From Parcubacteria group bacterium Gr01-1014_13 (GTDB lineage Bacteria; Patescibacteria; ABY1; Magasanikbacterales; GWA2-37-8), in assembly GCA_007376295.1 (NCBI GenBank), contig VMGB01000001.1, forward strand, positions 1-64,000: 64,000 bases of DNA. Direction: 5' to 3'. The stretch's first letter is position 1; each line of letters opens with the position of its first letter. The notes under the pieces are model-generated. The model saw nothing but the letters and a program-made list of their open reading frames with translations, was not told the DNA's origin and made no database searches. Below are positions 5,403 to 15,938 of the stretch, one piece after another. The position numbers were made by a program, and so were the translations under genes.

Positions 5403-6806
5403 ATGTCTAAACAGAAAATCAAAGAAAAGAAAAAAATTGTAAAAGCAAAACCAGGAAAAGAAAAGCCGCGTACTGATGCTGCGGCGGCAAATACAGGTAA
5501 CAAGAAAACTTACGCCCTGCTTCGTGGTATGCACGATGTTTTGCCTAGAGAAGAAAAGTATTGGAAAAACTTTTATCACACAGCCGAACATTTAGCTGAG
5601 CATTTTCAGTTTAGCCGTATTGAAACTCCGCTTCTAGAAGAAGCGAATTTATTTATCCGTTCTATTGGCAAAGGAACCGATGTGGTGGATAAAGAAATGT
5701 ATGTCTTTGAAGATCGTGATGGAAACAAAGTAGCTCTTCGTCCAGAAGTTACGGCTTCAGCTGTTCGCGCCTATATTATGCACGGCATGTGGAATATGAC
5801 CCAGCCGGTGAAAATGTGGTATTGGGGACAGATGTTTCGCTATGACCGTCCGCAAGCCGGCAGATACAGACAGTTTTTTCAGGTTGGATTTGAAACTTTG
5901 GGTGATGCTGACCCGGTAGTAGATGCTGAATTAATTTTATTGGCGCATAATTTTTATAAAGATCTGGGTTTGCCGGTAGAAATTCACGTAAACAGTATCG
6001 GTCTTCCGGAAGAAAGACAAAAATACAAAACAGCTTTGGTTGAGTACTACCGCAGCAAGCGCAGTTATTTGTGTGATGATTGCAAACAAAGATTAAACAA
6101 AAATCCGCTTCGTCTTTTGGATTGTAAACAAGAAAGATGCCAGCCGGTAAAAGAAGATGCGCCACAGATTATTGATTGGCTGGAAGAAGAATCCAAAAAT
6201 CATTTCATGAAAGTTTTGGAATATTTGGACGAATTGGCTGTTCCATATGTACTACGCTCAACTTTAGTGCGCGGATTGGATTATTATACCCGCACAGTTT
6301 TTGAAGTTTATCCTGTTGTTAGTGATGTTAATGCGCTCGGCGCCCAAAGTGCGTTGGGTGGAGGCGGACGATATGATTTGCTTGTCCAGGAAATGGGCGG
6401 CAGACCATCTCCGGCAGCCGGATTTTCTTTGGGAATCGAGAGGTCAGTATCAGCCTTAAAACAATACATGGATGCAAATCAAATTAAACCCCCAGTACAG
6501 AAATTTGATGCCTACTTGGCTCAACTTGGTGATCAAGCTCGTCGCCGAGCTTTGAAAGCAATTAATGATTTGCGCAATTCTGGCTTGAAGATTGATTATA
6601 ATTTTTCCAAAAATTCTTTGAAGAGCCAATTGGAAGCGGCCAACAGTTTGCAGGTGCCGTATGCTCTAATTTTGGGCCAAAAGGAAGTTCAAGATGGCAC
6701 TGTTATAATCAGAGATATGGAATCCGGTGTGCAAGAAATTGTTGATCAAAAGAAAGTCGAAAATGTATTAAAGAAAAAATTATCTCGGTTTGACGATGAT
6801 AAGTAA
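5403..6806 (+). CDS. hisS: Histidyl-tRNA synthetase
   Basis: A 467-aa class II aminoacyl-tRNA synthetase that charges tRNA-His. It has a Lys-rich N-terminal extension (residues 1-36) before the usual LRGMHDVLP start of the catalytic domain. Motif 2 (FRYDRPQAGRYRQF) lies at about 145-160. The histidine-specific boxes LVRGLDYYTR (about 289-298) and GGGGRYD (about 320) are present, with motif 3 (GFSLGIERS) at about 341. The C-terminal anticodon-binding domain is intact. It is co-transcribed with lepB. The extension is not essential to the family and may be an RNA-binding tail. Confidence 0.95.
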   Translation: MSKQKIKEKKKIVKAKPGKEKPRTDAAAANTGNKKTYALLRGMHDVLPREEKYWKNFYHTAEHLAEHFQFSRIETPLLEEANLFIRSIGKGTDVVDKEMYVFEDRDGNKVALRPEVTASAVRAYIMHGMWNMTQPVKMWYWGQMFRYDRPQAGRYRQFFQVGFETLGDADPVVDAELILLAHNFYKDLGLPVEIHVNSIGLPEERQKYKTALVEYYRSKRSYLCDDCKQRLNKNPLRLLDCKQERCQPVKEDAPQIIDWLEEESKNHFMKVLEYLDELAVPYVLRSTLVRGLDYYTRTVFEVYPVVSDVNALGAQSALGGGGRYDLLVQEMGGRPSPAAGFSLGIERSVSALKQYMDANQIKPPVQKFDAYLAQLGDQARRRALKAINDLRNSGLKIDYNFSKNSLKSQLEAANSLQVPYALILGQKEVQDGTVIIRDMESGVQEIVDQKKVENVLKKKLSRFDDDK

Positions 6807-6819
6807 AAAGTGGTATTAT
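6790..6819 (+). promoter_or_regulatory. Promoter of rpsU
   Basis: TTGACG (6790-6795, inside the end of hisS), 18-nt spacer, TATTAT (6814-6819). It gives a roughly 40-nt leader that carries the rpsU SD. Confidence 0.65.
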
Positions 6820-6856
6820 TAAACGTATAAATCAGTTAATATCTAATTTAGAAAGC

Positions 6857-6863
6857 GAGGTGG
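6857..6863 (+). promoter_or_regulatory. Shine-Dalgarno site of rpsU
   Basis: GAGGTGG, 4 nt before the ATG: six bases (GAGGTG) pair with CACCTC at the 16S 3' end in this window. It is notable because the other housekeeping genes here have no such site. In Flavobacterium johnsoniae, rpsU is one of the few SD-led genes and bS21 feeds back on it. Confidence 0.7.
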
Positions 6864-6867
6864 ACTT

Positions 6868-7107
6868 ATGTCAGAAGTAAAACGAAAAAAGAATGAATCA
6901 TTTGAGGCTTTTTTGCGACGCGTGAAGAAACGCTGGCAGCAATCAGGAAAGATATTGCAAGTTAAGAAGATTCAGTTCTACGAACGTCCCAAAAACAAAA
7001 ACATGCGCAAAAAGAGCGCTCTGCATCGTTTGGCAGTATCCCAAAAGATCGAGTACATGAAGAAAGTTGGGTTAATGCCGGAAGAAACAAAACGATTCGG
7101 AAGATAA
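6868..7107 (+). CDS. rpsU: Ribosomal protein bS21
   Basis: A 79-aa basic small-subunit protein that binds near the 16S 3' end and anti-SD. The family pattern is clear: ESFEAFLRRVKKRWQQSG at the start, then a very basic middle (FYERPKNKNMRKKSALHR) and a C-terminal basic tail. It has its own promoter and a strong SD, unlike neighbouring core genes. The giant surface-protein gene follows 24 nt later with no terminator, so read-through into the surface operon is likely. Its role here may be both structural and regulatory; see the findings. Confidence 0.93.
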   Translation: MSEVKRKKNESFEAFLRRVKKRWQQSGKILQVKKIQFYERPKNKNMRKKSALHRLAVSQKIEYMKKVGLMPEETKRFGR

Positions 7108-7131
7108 TTTTTTACTTAATTCCATTGTCCC

Positions 7132-9153
7132 ATGCTTCAATGGATGCAACGAAAATTTTTCTTAATTCTTAAAGCCGCTACAATAACGACTGTTGTTTTG
7201 TTAGCGGTTTTTTGTTTGCCTGATCTAGTTCGGGCGCAGAGTATTGTCGATCCAAGCAGTACTTTGCAAACTGGAGTCGCCGTTATTTCCCAGCCGTTAG
7301 GTTTGCCTGCTACCGATATCAGGCTGATTGTGGCCAATATAATACGAATAGCTTTGGGGCTTTTGGGAATTATCGCCGTGGCTTTATTGATTTATGCTGG
7401 CTATCTTTGGATGACAGCTGGAGGTAATGAGGAACAGATTGCTGATGCCAAGAAATTTTTAATTAACACTGCCATTGGTCTGGCTATTATTCTCAGCGCT
7501 TATGCAATCGTTAGTTTTGTTATTAGTAAATTAACTGATGCCACTGGAGATGGGGGACAGTTCGGCGGCGGAAGTTTAGAAGCGCCGATTTCGGAAAATT
7601 TTCAAGGCAGTGGCGCTTTGGGTAAGATTATAAAAGATCATTATCCAGCGCGTGATCAAGTAGCAGTACCGCGCAACACTAAAATTGTTGTAACTTTCCG
7701 TAAACCAATTAAAGCCGATAGTTTTATTGACGACACTACTGGTGATGGAATTTTTGGAAATTGCAAAACTACTGTAGAAAATTGGTGGAATGACTGCGAT
7801 CATGTAAAAAATATTAGTGATAATTTAATTAATATAAAACGCGCAGATAATAACGAGAAAATTTTTGGCGCAGTCGCCTTAACATCACTTAGCACTGAAA
7901 ATGGTGTGGCTGGTATTTATACAATTTTAATTAAACCAATTACTGATGCTGGTAGTGCTAACGGGGGATATTTAGGCAGCGCCACCGAACCACTGGCGTA
8001 TATTGTTCGTTTGGGTTCAGGCATGCTTTTGGATGACCCAGCTAACAGCAATCCTTCAGTATTTCAGGCTAGTATTTTAGGAAATAATTATTATGAATGG
8101 AAATTCACTAATAGTACCGCTTTAGATACTGCCCCGCCTTCTGTGGAAAGTATTTTTCCAGACGCTGATACTACCGAAGATAAAAATAGTGTTTTGCAGA
8201 TTCATTTTAGCGAACCTTTAGACCCAATTGGTATTCAAGGTAAATTTAATGCTGCCGCCGGACATTTTGTGCTTGATGGTGGAAATATTTTCTTAAAATC
8301 CGACAACAGTACTTTGCCTCAAGGTAATTTTAGTCTGACCAATGGTTACAGAACTTTGGAATTTACACCTTCTCAGGAATGCGGCAAAAATGCCTGTGGC
8401 AACAAAATTTATTGTTTGTCAGTCTGTGATAAACCGGGCGCCAACTGCAGTCAGGATAATTATGAAGTCCTGCTTCGCGCGGCCAGAACAATTAATGCCA
8501 GCTCATTTGAATCTCTGCCGCTTTCAGGCATTGCCGATTTGGCTGGCAATGCTTTGGATGGAAATAAAAATAATACTCCTAACTCTGCCCCGATCAGTTT
8601 GCCAGTATTTCCTAATCAAAAACAACCGGATAATTTTTTCTGGGGCTTTAAAATTTCCGACAAAATCGATTCTTCCACTCCTTTTATACAGACAATATTG
8701 CCAGGCAAGGACGGTGAAAATATAACTCGTAATCAGGAATTAAGCATGGTCTGGAGCAAACGAATGCGCGCTGATTCGATGTATAATATAGGTATAGAAG
8801 AAAAACCAGCTCATCAAGTTCCCATTTGGAAAGTACCTTTCACATTATTTAATCCTAATAATACGAGCTATACCCGGATAAATCATGGTCCGTTTTTGGA
8901 TGCAATCCGCCAGTATTATTTCCCAGTAGTAAGTTCTAGTGTTGAAGATTTACATTTCAATTGTTTCTATCCTGGCAAAGGTCCGAGTCGTCCAGTTGGC
9001 GCAGGTACGGTAGTCTCTCCGGATTGTGATGATGTTAATCCGCAGAATTGTTGCCAAGTGATAAGCGCGCTGAACAAATCTCTTTGTTGCAACGGCGCGG
9101 TAGGTACAGTTGCTTCAGCCTGTTTAGATTATCTGCGGCAAAATAGTCTTTAA
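7132..9153 (+). CDS. T4SS-pilin-like domain fused to Ig-like surface ectodomain (673 aa)
   Basis: Signal peptide 1-35 (ends VRA-Q). A two-helix module of the VirB2/TrbC or CPR T4SS_pilin type follows: TM1 about 69-92, loop WMTAGGNEEQIADAKKF, TM2 about 111-133. After a Gly-rich linker comes an exported region with Big_5/SbsA-like Ig domains (each with a pattern like NTKIVVTF..PI, VLQIHFSEPL, ELSMVWSKRM) and Cys pairs near the C-terminus. The pilin module is nearly the same as that of the next gene, so the pair arose by duplication. No SD. Probably displayed on the cell surface through its two TM helices; adhesion or attachment is an inference. Confidence 0.8.
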   Translation: MLQWMQRKFFLILKAATITTVVLLAVFCLPDLVRAQSIVDPSSTLQTGVAVISQPLGLPATDIRLIVANIIRIALGLLGIIAVALLIYAGYLWMTAGGNEEQIADAKKFLINTAIGLAIILSAYAIVSFVISKLTDATGDGGQFGGGSLEAPISENFQGSGALGKIIKDHYPARDQVAVPRNTKIVVTFRKPIKADSFIDDTTGDGIFGNCKTTVENWWNDCDHVKNISDNLINIKRADNNEKIFGAVALTSLSTENGVAGIYTILIKPITDAGSANGGYLGSATEPLAYIVRLGSGMLLDDPANSNPSVFQASILGNNYYEWKFTNSTALDTAPPSVESIFPDADTTEDKNSVLQIHFSEPLDPIGIQGKFNAAAGHFVLDGGNIFLKSDNSTLPQGNFSLTNGYRTLEFTPSQECGKNACGNKIYCLSVCDKPGANCSQDNYEVLLRAARTINASSFESLPLSGIADLAGNALDGNKNNTPNSAPISLPVFPNQKQPDNFFWGFKISDKIDSSTPFIQTILPGKDGENITRNQELSMVWSKRMRADSMYNIGIEEKPAHQVPIWKVPFTLFNPNNTSYTRINHGPFLDAIRQYYFPVVSSSVEDLHFNCFYPGKGPSRPVGAGTVVSPDCDDVNPQNCCQVISALNKSLCCNGAVGTVASACLDYLRQNSL

Positions 9154-9164
9154 CCCCAACCAAC

Positions 9165-12100
9165 ATGACCCAAAGGAGAGGAAAAATTTTAATCACACTT
9201 TTATTCGCGGTTTTGGCTACTGCTGCTTGTTTGTGGTTTGCGCCCGCAGTTCATGCTCAAACAACTAACGCTCCAGATTTGGGTTTGGCGCCAGTAGGCA
9301 GTTCTATCGGTCTGCCATCTACTGATATCCGTTTGGTAGTAGCCAATATTATTCGTGTTGCTTTGGGACTGCTGGGTATAGTCGCTTTAGTTTTAATAAT
9401 TTATGCTGGCTTTGTTTGGATGACTGCCGGTGGTGAAGAAGAAAAAATTTCTCAAGCCAAGAAAATTATGGTCAATGCCGCTATTGGCTTGGCAATAATT
9501 TTATCATCATACGCTATTGCCAGTTTTGTAATTAGTAAATTAACTGACGCTACCACCGACAATGGCGGAATTGGCGGTCCTGGCGGCGGGGGAGACAACC
9601 CATATTTCCCAGGCGGAATTTTTTATGTTGATAGTTTGCCGTCCGGAGGACAGTTGTGTATTAGAAATGTTCACTTAGCGCTCACTTTTAATTTGAAAGC
9701 AGATATTTCCACCTTAAACGATAATGTGGTGGTACAAAAAGCCGACGGCACAGTTCAGCCTGGACAATGGGAATCGTTAAGTAATACAACAGTTGCTTTT
9801 GTGCCCAACGGAGATTGCGGAAGTGGCACGCCGGATTGTTATGCTGCCAACACAGCTTACACTTTGCATTTCAAAAATGGCAGTGCAGTAAAATCTGCTA
9901 ATGGTCAATTAGGTTTAAACTGTGCAATTAAAGCCGGTTGTGGTGATGTTCAGTTTACAACTGGTGATGGTGTGGATCGCAATCCGCCGCAAGTGAAAAT
10001 AGAACCGATTGCCAGTGATCTGTTGCGGGTTGGAAATGTTGTGCCAGTAGAAGTTAGTTATACCGATGATAATGGCGTACAAAAAATAGATTTAACTGCT
10101 GATAACTTCTTTGTTAGTAGTCAGTCTGTTCCAGGTTGTCAAAAGTCAGGTTCGGTCACTCTCAATTGGCCTACAGTTGGAATTTCAGGCGGGGTACATG
10201 CTTTGGGAGCAACTGGCTTTGATTGGTCTGCGCTTAGCGATAGTACCAGTACAAATGTAAATCTGTTACCTCAACATTGTTTTGATAATACTTTGCAGGC
10301 GGATTTAGGAGAAGTCAAAGTTGGTCCTCCAGCTTGTGGTGGCGAATGTGGTGCTTGCGCTGGTTCTCCATGTACTACTAATACGCAGTGTGCCAGTGGT
10401 TTTTGTGATCAGGTGGCTGGTGTATGTGTGGACAAGATGCGTATCAATGGTGTCTCTCCATTATCCGGCGGTCCGGGAACTTTTGTTTCTATTAGTGGTG
10501 ATTATTTTGGCAATACACCTGGTAAAGTTTTTATTGGTGCAACTCCAGCTCCGCTGGCAGCTTGTGCTATTGGCGCCTGGAAACCTTGGCAAATAATAAT
10601 TCAGGTACCGCCCGGCGCAGTTAGCGGACCAATATCAGTGGAAACAGCTCCGGACTCAGGAGGAAAAAATTTCACCGACGCTACCAATGATAGCTTTGGG
10701 CCAAGAATTAGTGATTTTACAGTAAATAATTTAGTGCGTCCTGGTTTGTGCGGAATAAATCCAGTGGGTGATTTGCCTGGCGCAGAAGTGTCTCTATTAG
10801 GTCAGCGTTTTAGTAATGCTCCAGGGCAAGTATTTTTTGGCCAACAAAGTGTTTTGATAAGTTTGAGCAACTGGACAGACACTTTGATTAAAGCCAGAGT
10901 TCCTTTGCTTGATGTCGGCCCAGTAGCAGTAAAAGTTTCCAAAAATAATTTAGATAGCAATAGTGTTAAATTTTTTGTTGAGCAGGGATTAAGCGGTACA
11001 GCCCCATTTATTTCCAGCATCACTCCAGATCGTGGCGGGAAAGGGGAATATATAACTATTACGGGAAATAATTTTGGTGATCAAACAGGAAGAATTTGGT
11101 TTAAAGAAAATATTAATGGCCAGCCTGGTGATGCGATAGATGGTAGTTTTACTTTCCCAGCCGGATGCCAAAACACTTGGACCGATAAACAGATTATTGT
11201 AAAGTTTCCAGCCAATAACGGCAGTGTGGGTAAATCTTATTTTGTACAGGTTCGTCCAGCTGATTCTAGTTTGGGCACCAGTCCGCTAGGTCCAATTTTT
11301 AATCTAGAAGCTGGTCTGCCTTCGCCGGGTATTTGTAATATCAATCCGGTTTCTAGCCCCGTACCTTTTGCCAGCGCAGCTCCGGATATGAAAATTATCG
11401 GAGAAAATTTTGGTGCAGCGCCATTAGTTTATTTCTGGGGACCAGCGGCGTCTTCTACTTCCATCACTGGTAGAATTCTCGGCAGTTCAAGCACTGTGAC
11501 AAATATGCTTGTGGGCCAAACTATCTCTACCCGTCCATTAGCCGGCACAATCAGCGGTCCGGTAGTAGTACAGAGAAAACCGGATAATAAATTAAGTAAT
11601 CCGCAAAATTTTTCCGTAGTAGATTGTGTTAAAAATAATAATACTTGCACAGCTGTAAATACACATTGTTGTATGGCAGGAACAGAATCGGGCATGTGTA
11701 AGCCGGATACAGAGTTATGCGAAGGCGAAACTTTGTCGACCGGATTCATTTGGCGTTTCAGCACAAAGGATATTCCAAAAATTCCCCAAGTAGTAGAAAG
11801 ATGTGATAATAATACTGATTTGGGTTTGAATATTCCTTCACCTTCACCTAGTACTTTGTGGGACACTTCCACCAGCGGTGTTCACCACAGTGTTTGTCGT
11901 ACCGCTTCAGTCATGGTGGAGTTTAGTTTGCCAACGATGAATAATATTTCTCGTACTAATTTAGTAGTCAATGAATGTAATCCTAGCACTGTAAACGAAA
12001 TTAACCGCACTTGTACTGCGGTGGGTCAAGTAAATCTTAAGGGTACAGGTGATTTTGTGCCCCAGCTGAGCACGGAAAGGACTGATTATTTACAATTAAA

Positions 12101-15100
12101 TCCAGACGCTAGTTACAACAACGGAAAATGGAAAGACAATACCTGGTATCAAGTTGTGCTCCGAAGCGGTATTACTGCTGGTGTCGGTACAAGCAGCGCT
12201 CCTTTGGCCAAGGATAAACCGTGCGGCGGAGACTCATCTTACTGTTTTGTTTTTAGGTCTGATTCCCAAGATTGTAAAATGAAACAAGTGGTAATTACTC
12301 CATACAGTTATTTTACTACTGTTTTAGAAGCGCCAATGAAACACAGGACTAATCCGGCAGATGATGGTGAAGACGTTGTTTATTCTGGACACGGATTAAG
12401 CACCCAGCATTGTATAATTATGGACACCAGCATGTTTACCTGGACTTGGGGCAGTAAAAACGCCTATTATGCCGATATTTTTTCTGCAAATAATTCTTCG
12501 GCCAAAGTTTCGGCCTTGGCCAACACTGTAGGTGTAGGTTTAACTAATCCGGAAAATGCTGTGAATGTAAACGCCACCGCCACATTGGCTTCGGCTAGTT
12601 TTGGTGGACGCAGTCCGCTCACCATAGATTTAAGTAATCCCGAAGTGGTAGATTTCTGGCCAACTTGTTTGCAGTCTTGTACCAACGCTGAAGTGGGTGT
12701 GCGTTTTAGCACCACCATGTCGAATAAAAATTTGCCGAGCGGTCCGATAAAATTATTAAAATGTGCTGATGAAAATTGTTTCAAGACTACTCCGGTTTTA
12801 GCAGATACAGATGTGTTTTTAGACAGCGCTACCGGATACAGAATTTTAAAACTTGCCAATTCCGGTCTTGGTTCATTAGAGCTGGAGCCAGATACTATTT
12901 ATAAAGTTGTAATTTCTTCATCCACCAGCAATGTAAATTCGCCGGAGTTATTATGGTCTGCGGCCAGATTAGGTGATCCGACTACATTTTCGAAGCCATA
13001 CAAAAAAGAGTTTACCTGGCGTTTTAAAACTAAAAAAGAAAAATGTAAAATTCACCGCGTGGAGGTAGCACCGAAAAATTTCTTTGCTGAATTTGTAATT
13101 GATAGAGAACTATACAGCGCCCAACCATTTTCGTCTCCGGACACTTGTAGTGCAGCCGGACAAAAATTAAATCCTTGGATGGTAGGTTGGAACTGGACAT
13201 CTTCCGCGCCTGCAGTGGCAAAGGTAACTACTTTTAGCACCAAAGGAAGCAATCCTTACTGCACTTTGGGTTGTGTGCGTAAAGGTAGTAGTATTCCGGT
13301 CGGAGTGACAGGAATTCCAGTTTGCGGCAATGGACAACTAGAAGCCGGGGAGGATTGTGATCCGCCGGGCAAAGGAGCTGGTTGTGGTTTAGATTGTCGA
13401 AGATTGGGAAATATTAGTACATCTACTTGTGGAAATGGAATTGTTGAGCCAAATCGCGGCGAAACATGTGACACCGGATCAGCTACTACTTCCATTGGTT
13501 GTGGCAGCAACTGTCTACGTCTTGGTTCTTCAGCGGCTACGGGCGCAACAGTTACGGGTGCCTCTATTTGCGGCAATGGTTCTATTGGTAGTGGTGAAGA
13601 TTGTGATTTAGGAATTACAGCATCTTCAACAGTGGCTATTTCAGCTATGCGTTGTTCAGACAACTGTTTACATTTAGGTACAAGATTATCTAATAACTGG
13701 TGTTTTACTAATAGTGTTGGTTTTGGCGGATTTGCCCAAACAGAATTTCTATCTGCATGCCGGCTGGCTTTAAGCCGTTGCGGTGATGGGGTAAATAATC
13801 CAGATGAAGACACTGGATGTGATTTAGGTAATGGTAAGAAAGCTGCAAAGTGTAATGATTTTTGTTTGATTAATACTAGCAGCACTTCTCCTCTTGAATG
13901 CGTTGCCAACACCGAAGGCTGTGATCAAAATGGTCAACATATAGGTTCTTCCTTGCTTTATAGCACACCATCGTTGTGTGGGAATGGACTGGCAGAAATT
14001 GGTGAGGATGCTTTTTGTGAAACTAATATTATTACGATCCATACCGGATTTAACCCTTGGACTTTAGCTACTGGTATAGGCTTAGGTGTGGCTATTGGAG
14101 TTCCAGCAACTCAGCAAACGGATATAAATGGTAGTACCAGCGAGCAAACTGCAGGTGGCGGCCCAGTAGGCAACAAAGGTAAATTTATTATTCCATGCGG
14201 ATACAAAACTGATGCTGAATGTGAAGTGCGTCTGGGTAAGGGTTGGGGCGTGGCTTCGGACGGCTGTTGTTATGTGCGTCCGAAATTATCAAGTGTTTAT
14301 CCGGGAAGTACTACCACAGTCCAAGCAAATGTTTGCCCAAATACAGCTATCGAAGCTACTTTTGATGATGAGATAGATGTTTCGAGTTTAAAAAATAATA
14401 TAGTATTGGCCCGCGGTGCCGGCGCCACAGCTACTTGTAGCGGCACCGAAGATGTTTCTAATTTAGTATTAAATAATCAACCAGTTGATGGAAGTAATTT
14501 GCCTTGGTACAAAAAGATTTTTGTAGTCGTAGTTAATTTCTTCAGAAATTTAGCGGGTCAAGATGTATCTGCGACCCATACCACTATCCAATCAACCAAG
14601 TGGTGCGCCGGAGAAGATCTTGGTCAAGGCGATGTGGTTGTAACCACCGGGACAGAAAGTAAAATTATTTTCAAATTAGATCAGCCGCTAGCTTTTGATA
14701 CGGATTATTTTATTGCGTTAAAAGAAGGTTTACGTAGCAAGCGGGGGATAAGCATTGGGAAAAATAATACTACAAATAAACCATTAAGTTGGAAGTTTAT
14801 TACCGGATCAAAAATTTGTGAGATTGATAGTGTGGCTGTAGATCCGTCACAAGTTTATTTAAACAAAGCGGGCGTCACCACCACTCTATTTGCCGATGCT
14901 TACAATGCTAGTGCGGCAAAGATTCAGGCTATACCGAGATTTTATGCCTGGCAATATTTATGGCAACCAGTCGGAAATCTTCTTGTAAATCTACAAGAGA
15001 CAACCTCTTCCCGAAATATAATTTCGGCGCAAAATCGTAACGGTGAAATTGACTTGCGCGCTTCAGCGGTAATTACTGACAATATTTATTCTAACCAATT

Positions 15101-15938
15101 TGGCGCTGTGGCCACCGGCAAGTCCCACGCCATCGTCTTTTTGTGCGAAAATCCTTGGCCGCCAAAAGATTTATTCTTGGGCAATGCCGGTCCGTTTATT
15201 ATTTTCCCTTATGAAGATAAGTTAGGAAATAACGACGGCTATAGTTTGGCTGCCAGCACATTCAACAACACTCCTTTGCCACCTTCTCCTAGCGGCGGTT
15301 ACTTTAATTTCAGATCTTATTACTGCGCGGATAGTGGTAGTTTTGGTACAGACGATGATTTGCCGTATTTGCGTCCGGCAGTTCAGGTGTCGAGCGCAAT
15401 AGTTACTGATAGTCCTACGTCTAGTTTAAAACGATTTATTTTGACTAATACCAGAAACAACGATGCTATCGGAATGGCAGTCTTTTCTAATCCAAAACAC
15501 TTAACTGTAGCCCAATGGTTTGCAACTGACCGGGCTTTAGGCGGACAAGGATTCACTGGTAATATGCAGACTACAAAAATAGATGGCTATGATGCGCTTA
15601 CGGATGGGAATAATATCTATGTAGATGCGCTTAATTATTCCGACACTGTTCCTCACAATCTTTACTCTAATATTTACTTATTTAGTATTAATGCTGATGC
15701 TCAGCCAGAGACAAAAAAAGTATTTGAACAGATGATTGAAAATTTGCGCTTTAATGTCAATCTAACTAATTATGGTTACTGCGGCCCAACAATGGCCAAC
15801 CCAGGGGCTTCCACCACTTGCCAAACTGATTTGGATTGTTCTGGCACAGAAATTTGTTCGGTACAGACCGACAAATTAAAGAGAAATTACCAGAGACTCC
15901 GAGATCTAAATGAGATACAAAATTTATTGGGTATTTAA
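9165..15938 (+). CDS. Giant T4SS-pilin-like / TIG / Cys-repeat surface protein (2257 aa)
   Basis: The largest gene in the window. Signal peptide 1-31 (VHA-Q). The VirB2-like two-helix module is at about 59-124, followed by a Gly-rich linker. Then come an SbsA/Big_5-like domain (about 150-280), four IPT/TIG domains starting near 426, 527, 613 and 722, further Ig-like segments, and five Cys-rich repeats of the myxococcal type (CGNG-x-E-x-GE-x-CD...C) at about 1386-1620. Another Big_5-like domain follows near 1725 and a long unassigned C-terminal region completes the protein. It starts 11 nt after the previous gene. The domain set is typical of extracellular adhesion proteins. The fusion to a pilin module is the unusual part. 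Confidence 0.8.
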   Translation: MTQRRGKILITLLFAVLATAACLWFAPAVHAQTTNAPDLGLAPVGSSIGLPSTDIRLVVANIIRVALGLLGIVALVLIIYAGFVWMTAGGEEEKISQAKKIMVNAAIGLAIILSSYAIASFVISKLTDATTDNGGIGGPGGGGDNPYFPGGIFYVDSLPSGGQLCIRNVHLALTFNLKADISTLNDNVVVQKADGTVQPGQWESLSNTTVAFVPNGDCGSGTPDCYAANTAYTLHFKNGSAVKSANGQLGLNCAIKAGCGDVQFTTGDGVDRNPPQVKIEPIASDLLRVGNVVPVEVSYTDDNGVQKIDLTADNFFVSSQSVPGCQKSGSVTLNWPTVGISGGVHALGATGFDWSALSDSTSTNVNLLPQHCFDNTLQADLGEVKVGPPACGGECGACAGSPCTTNTQCASGFCDQVAGVCVDKMRINGVSPLSGGPGTFVSISGDYFGNTPGKVFIGATPAPLAACAIGAWKPWQIIIQVPPGAVSGPISVETAPDSGGKNFTDATNDSFGPRISDFTVNNLVRPGLCGINPVGDLPGAEVSLLGQRFSNAPGQVFFGQQSVLISLSNWTDTLIKARVPLLDVGPVAVKVSKNNLDSNSVKFFVEQGLSGTAPFISSITPDRGGKGEYITITGNNFGDQTGRIWFKENINGQPGDAIDGSFTFPAGCQNTWTDKQIIVKFPANNGSVGKSYFVQVRPADSSLGTSPLGPIFNLEAGLPSPGICNINPVSSPVPFASAAPDMKIIGENFGAAPLVYFWGPAASSTSITGRILGSSSTVTNMLVGQTISTRPLAGTISGPVVVQRKPDNKLSNPQNFSVVDCVKNNNTCTAVNTHCCMAGTESGMCKPDTELCEGETLSTGFIWRFSTKDIPKIPQVVERCDNNTDLGLNIPSPSPSTLWDTSTSGVHHSVCRTASVMVEFSLPTMNNISRTNLVVNECNPSTVNEINRTCTAVGQVNLKGTGDFVPQLSTERTDYLQLNPDASYNNGKWKDNTWYQVVLRSGITAGVGTSSAPLAKDKPCGGDSSYCFVFRSDSQDCKMKQVVITPYSYFTTVLEAPMKHRTNPADDGEDVVYSGHGLSTQHCIIMDTSMFTWTWGSKNAYYADIFSANNSSAKVSALANTVGVGLTNPENAVNVNATATLASASFGGRSPLTIDLSNPEVVDFWPTCLQSCTNAEVGVRFSTTMSNKNLPSGPIKLLKCADENCFKTTPVLADTDVFLDSATGYRILKLANSGLGSLELEPDTIYKVVISSSTSNVNSPELLWSAARLGDPTTFSKPYKKEFTWRFKTKKEKCKIHRVEVAPKNFFAEFVIDRELYSAQPFSSPDTCSAAGQKLNPWMVGWNWTSSAPAVAKVTTFSTKGSNPYCTLGCVRKGSSIPVGVTGIPVCGNGQLEAGEDCDPPGKGAGCGLDCRRLGNISTSTCGNGIVEPNRGETCDTGSATTSIGCGSNCLRLGSSAATGATVTGASICGNGSIGSGEDCDLGITASSTVAISAMRCSDNCLHLGTRLSNNWCFTNSVGFGGFAQTEFLSACRLALSRCGDGVNNPDEDTGCDLGNGKKAAKCNDFCLINTSSTSPLECVANTEGCDQNGQHIGSSLLYSTPSLCGNGLAEIGEDAFCETNIITIHTGFNPWTLATGIGLGVAIGVPATQQTDINGSTSEQTAGGGPVGNKGKFIIPCGYKTDAECEVRLGKGWGVASDGCCYVRPKLSSVYPGSTTTVQANVCPNTAIEATFDDEIDVSSLKNNIVLARGAGATATCSGTEDVSNLVLNNQPVDGSNLPWYKKIFVVVVNFFRNLAGQDVSATHTTIQSTKWCAGEDLGQGDVVVTTGTESKIIFKLDQPLAFDTDYFIALKEGLRSKRGISIGKNNTTNKPLSWKFITGSKICEIDSVAVDPSQVYLNKAGVTTTLFADAYNASAAKIQAIPRFYAWQYLWQPVGNLLVNLQETTSSRNIISAQNRNGEIDLRASAVITDNIYSNQFGAVATGKSHAIVFLCENPWPPKDLFLGNAGPFIIFPYEDKLGNNDGYSLAASTFNNTPLPPSPSGGYFNFRSYYCADSGSFGTDDDLPYLRPAVQVSSAIVTDSPTSSLKRFILTNTRNNDAIGMAVFSNPKHLTVAQWFATDRALGGQGFTGNMQTTKIDGYDALTDGNNIYVDALNYSDTVPHNLYSNIYLFSINADAQPETKKVFEQMIENLRFNVNLTNYGYCGPTMANPGASTTCQTDLDCSGTEICSVQTDKLKRNYQRLRDLNEIQNLLGI

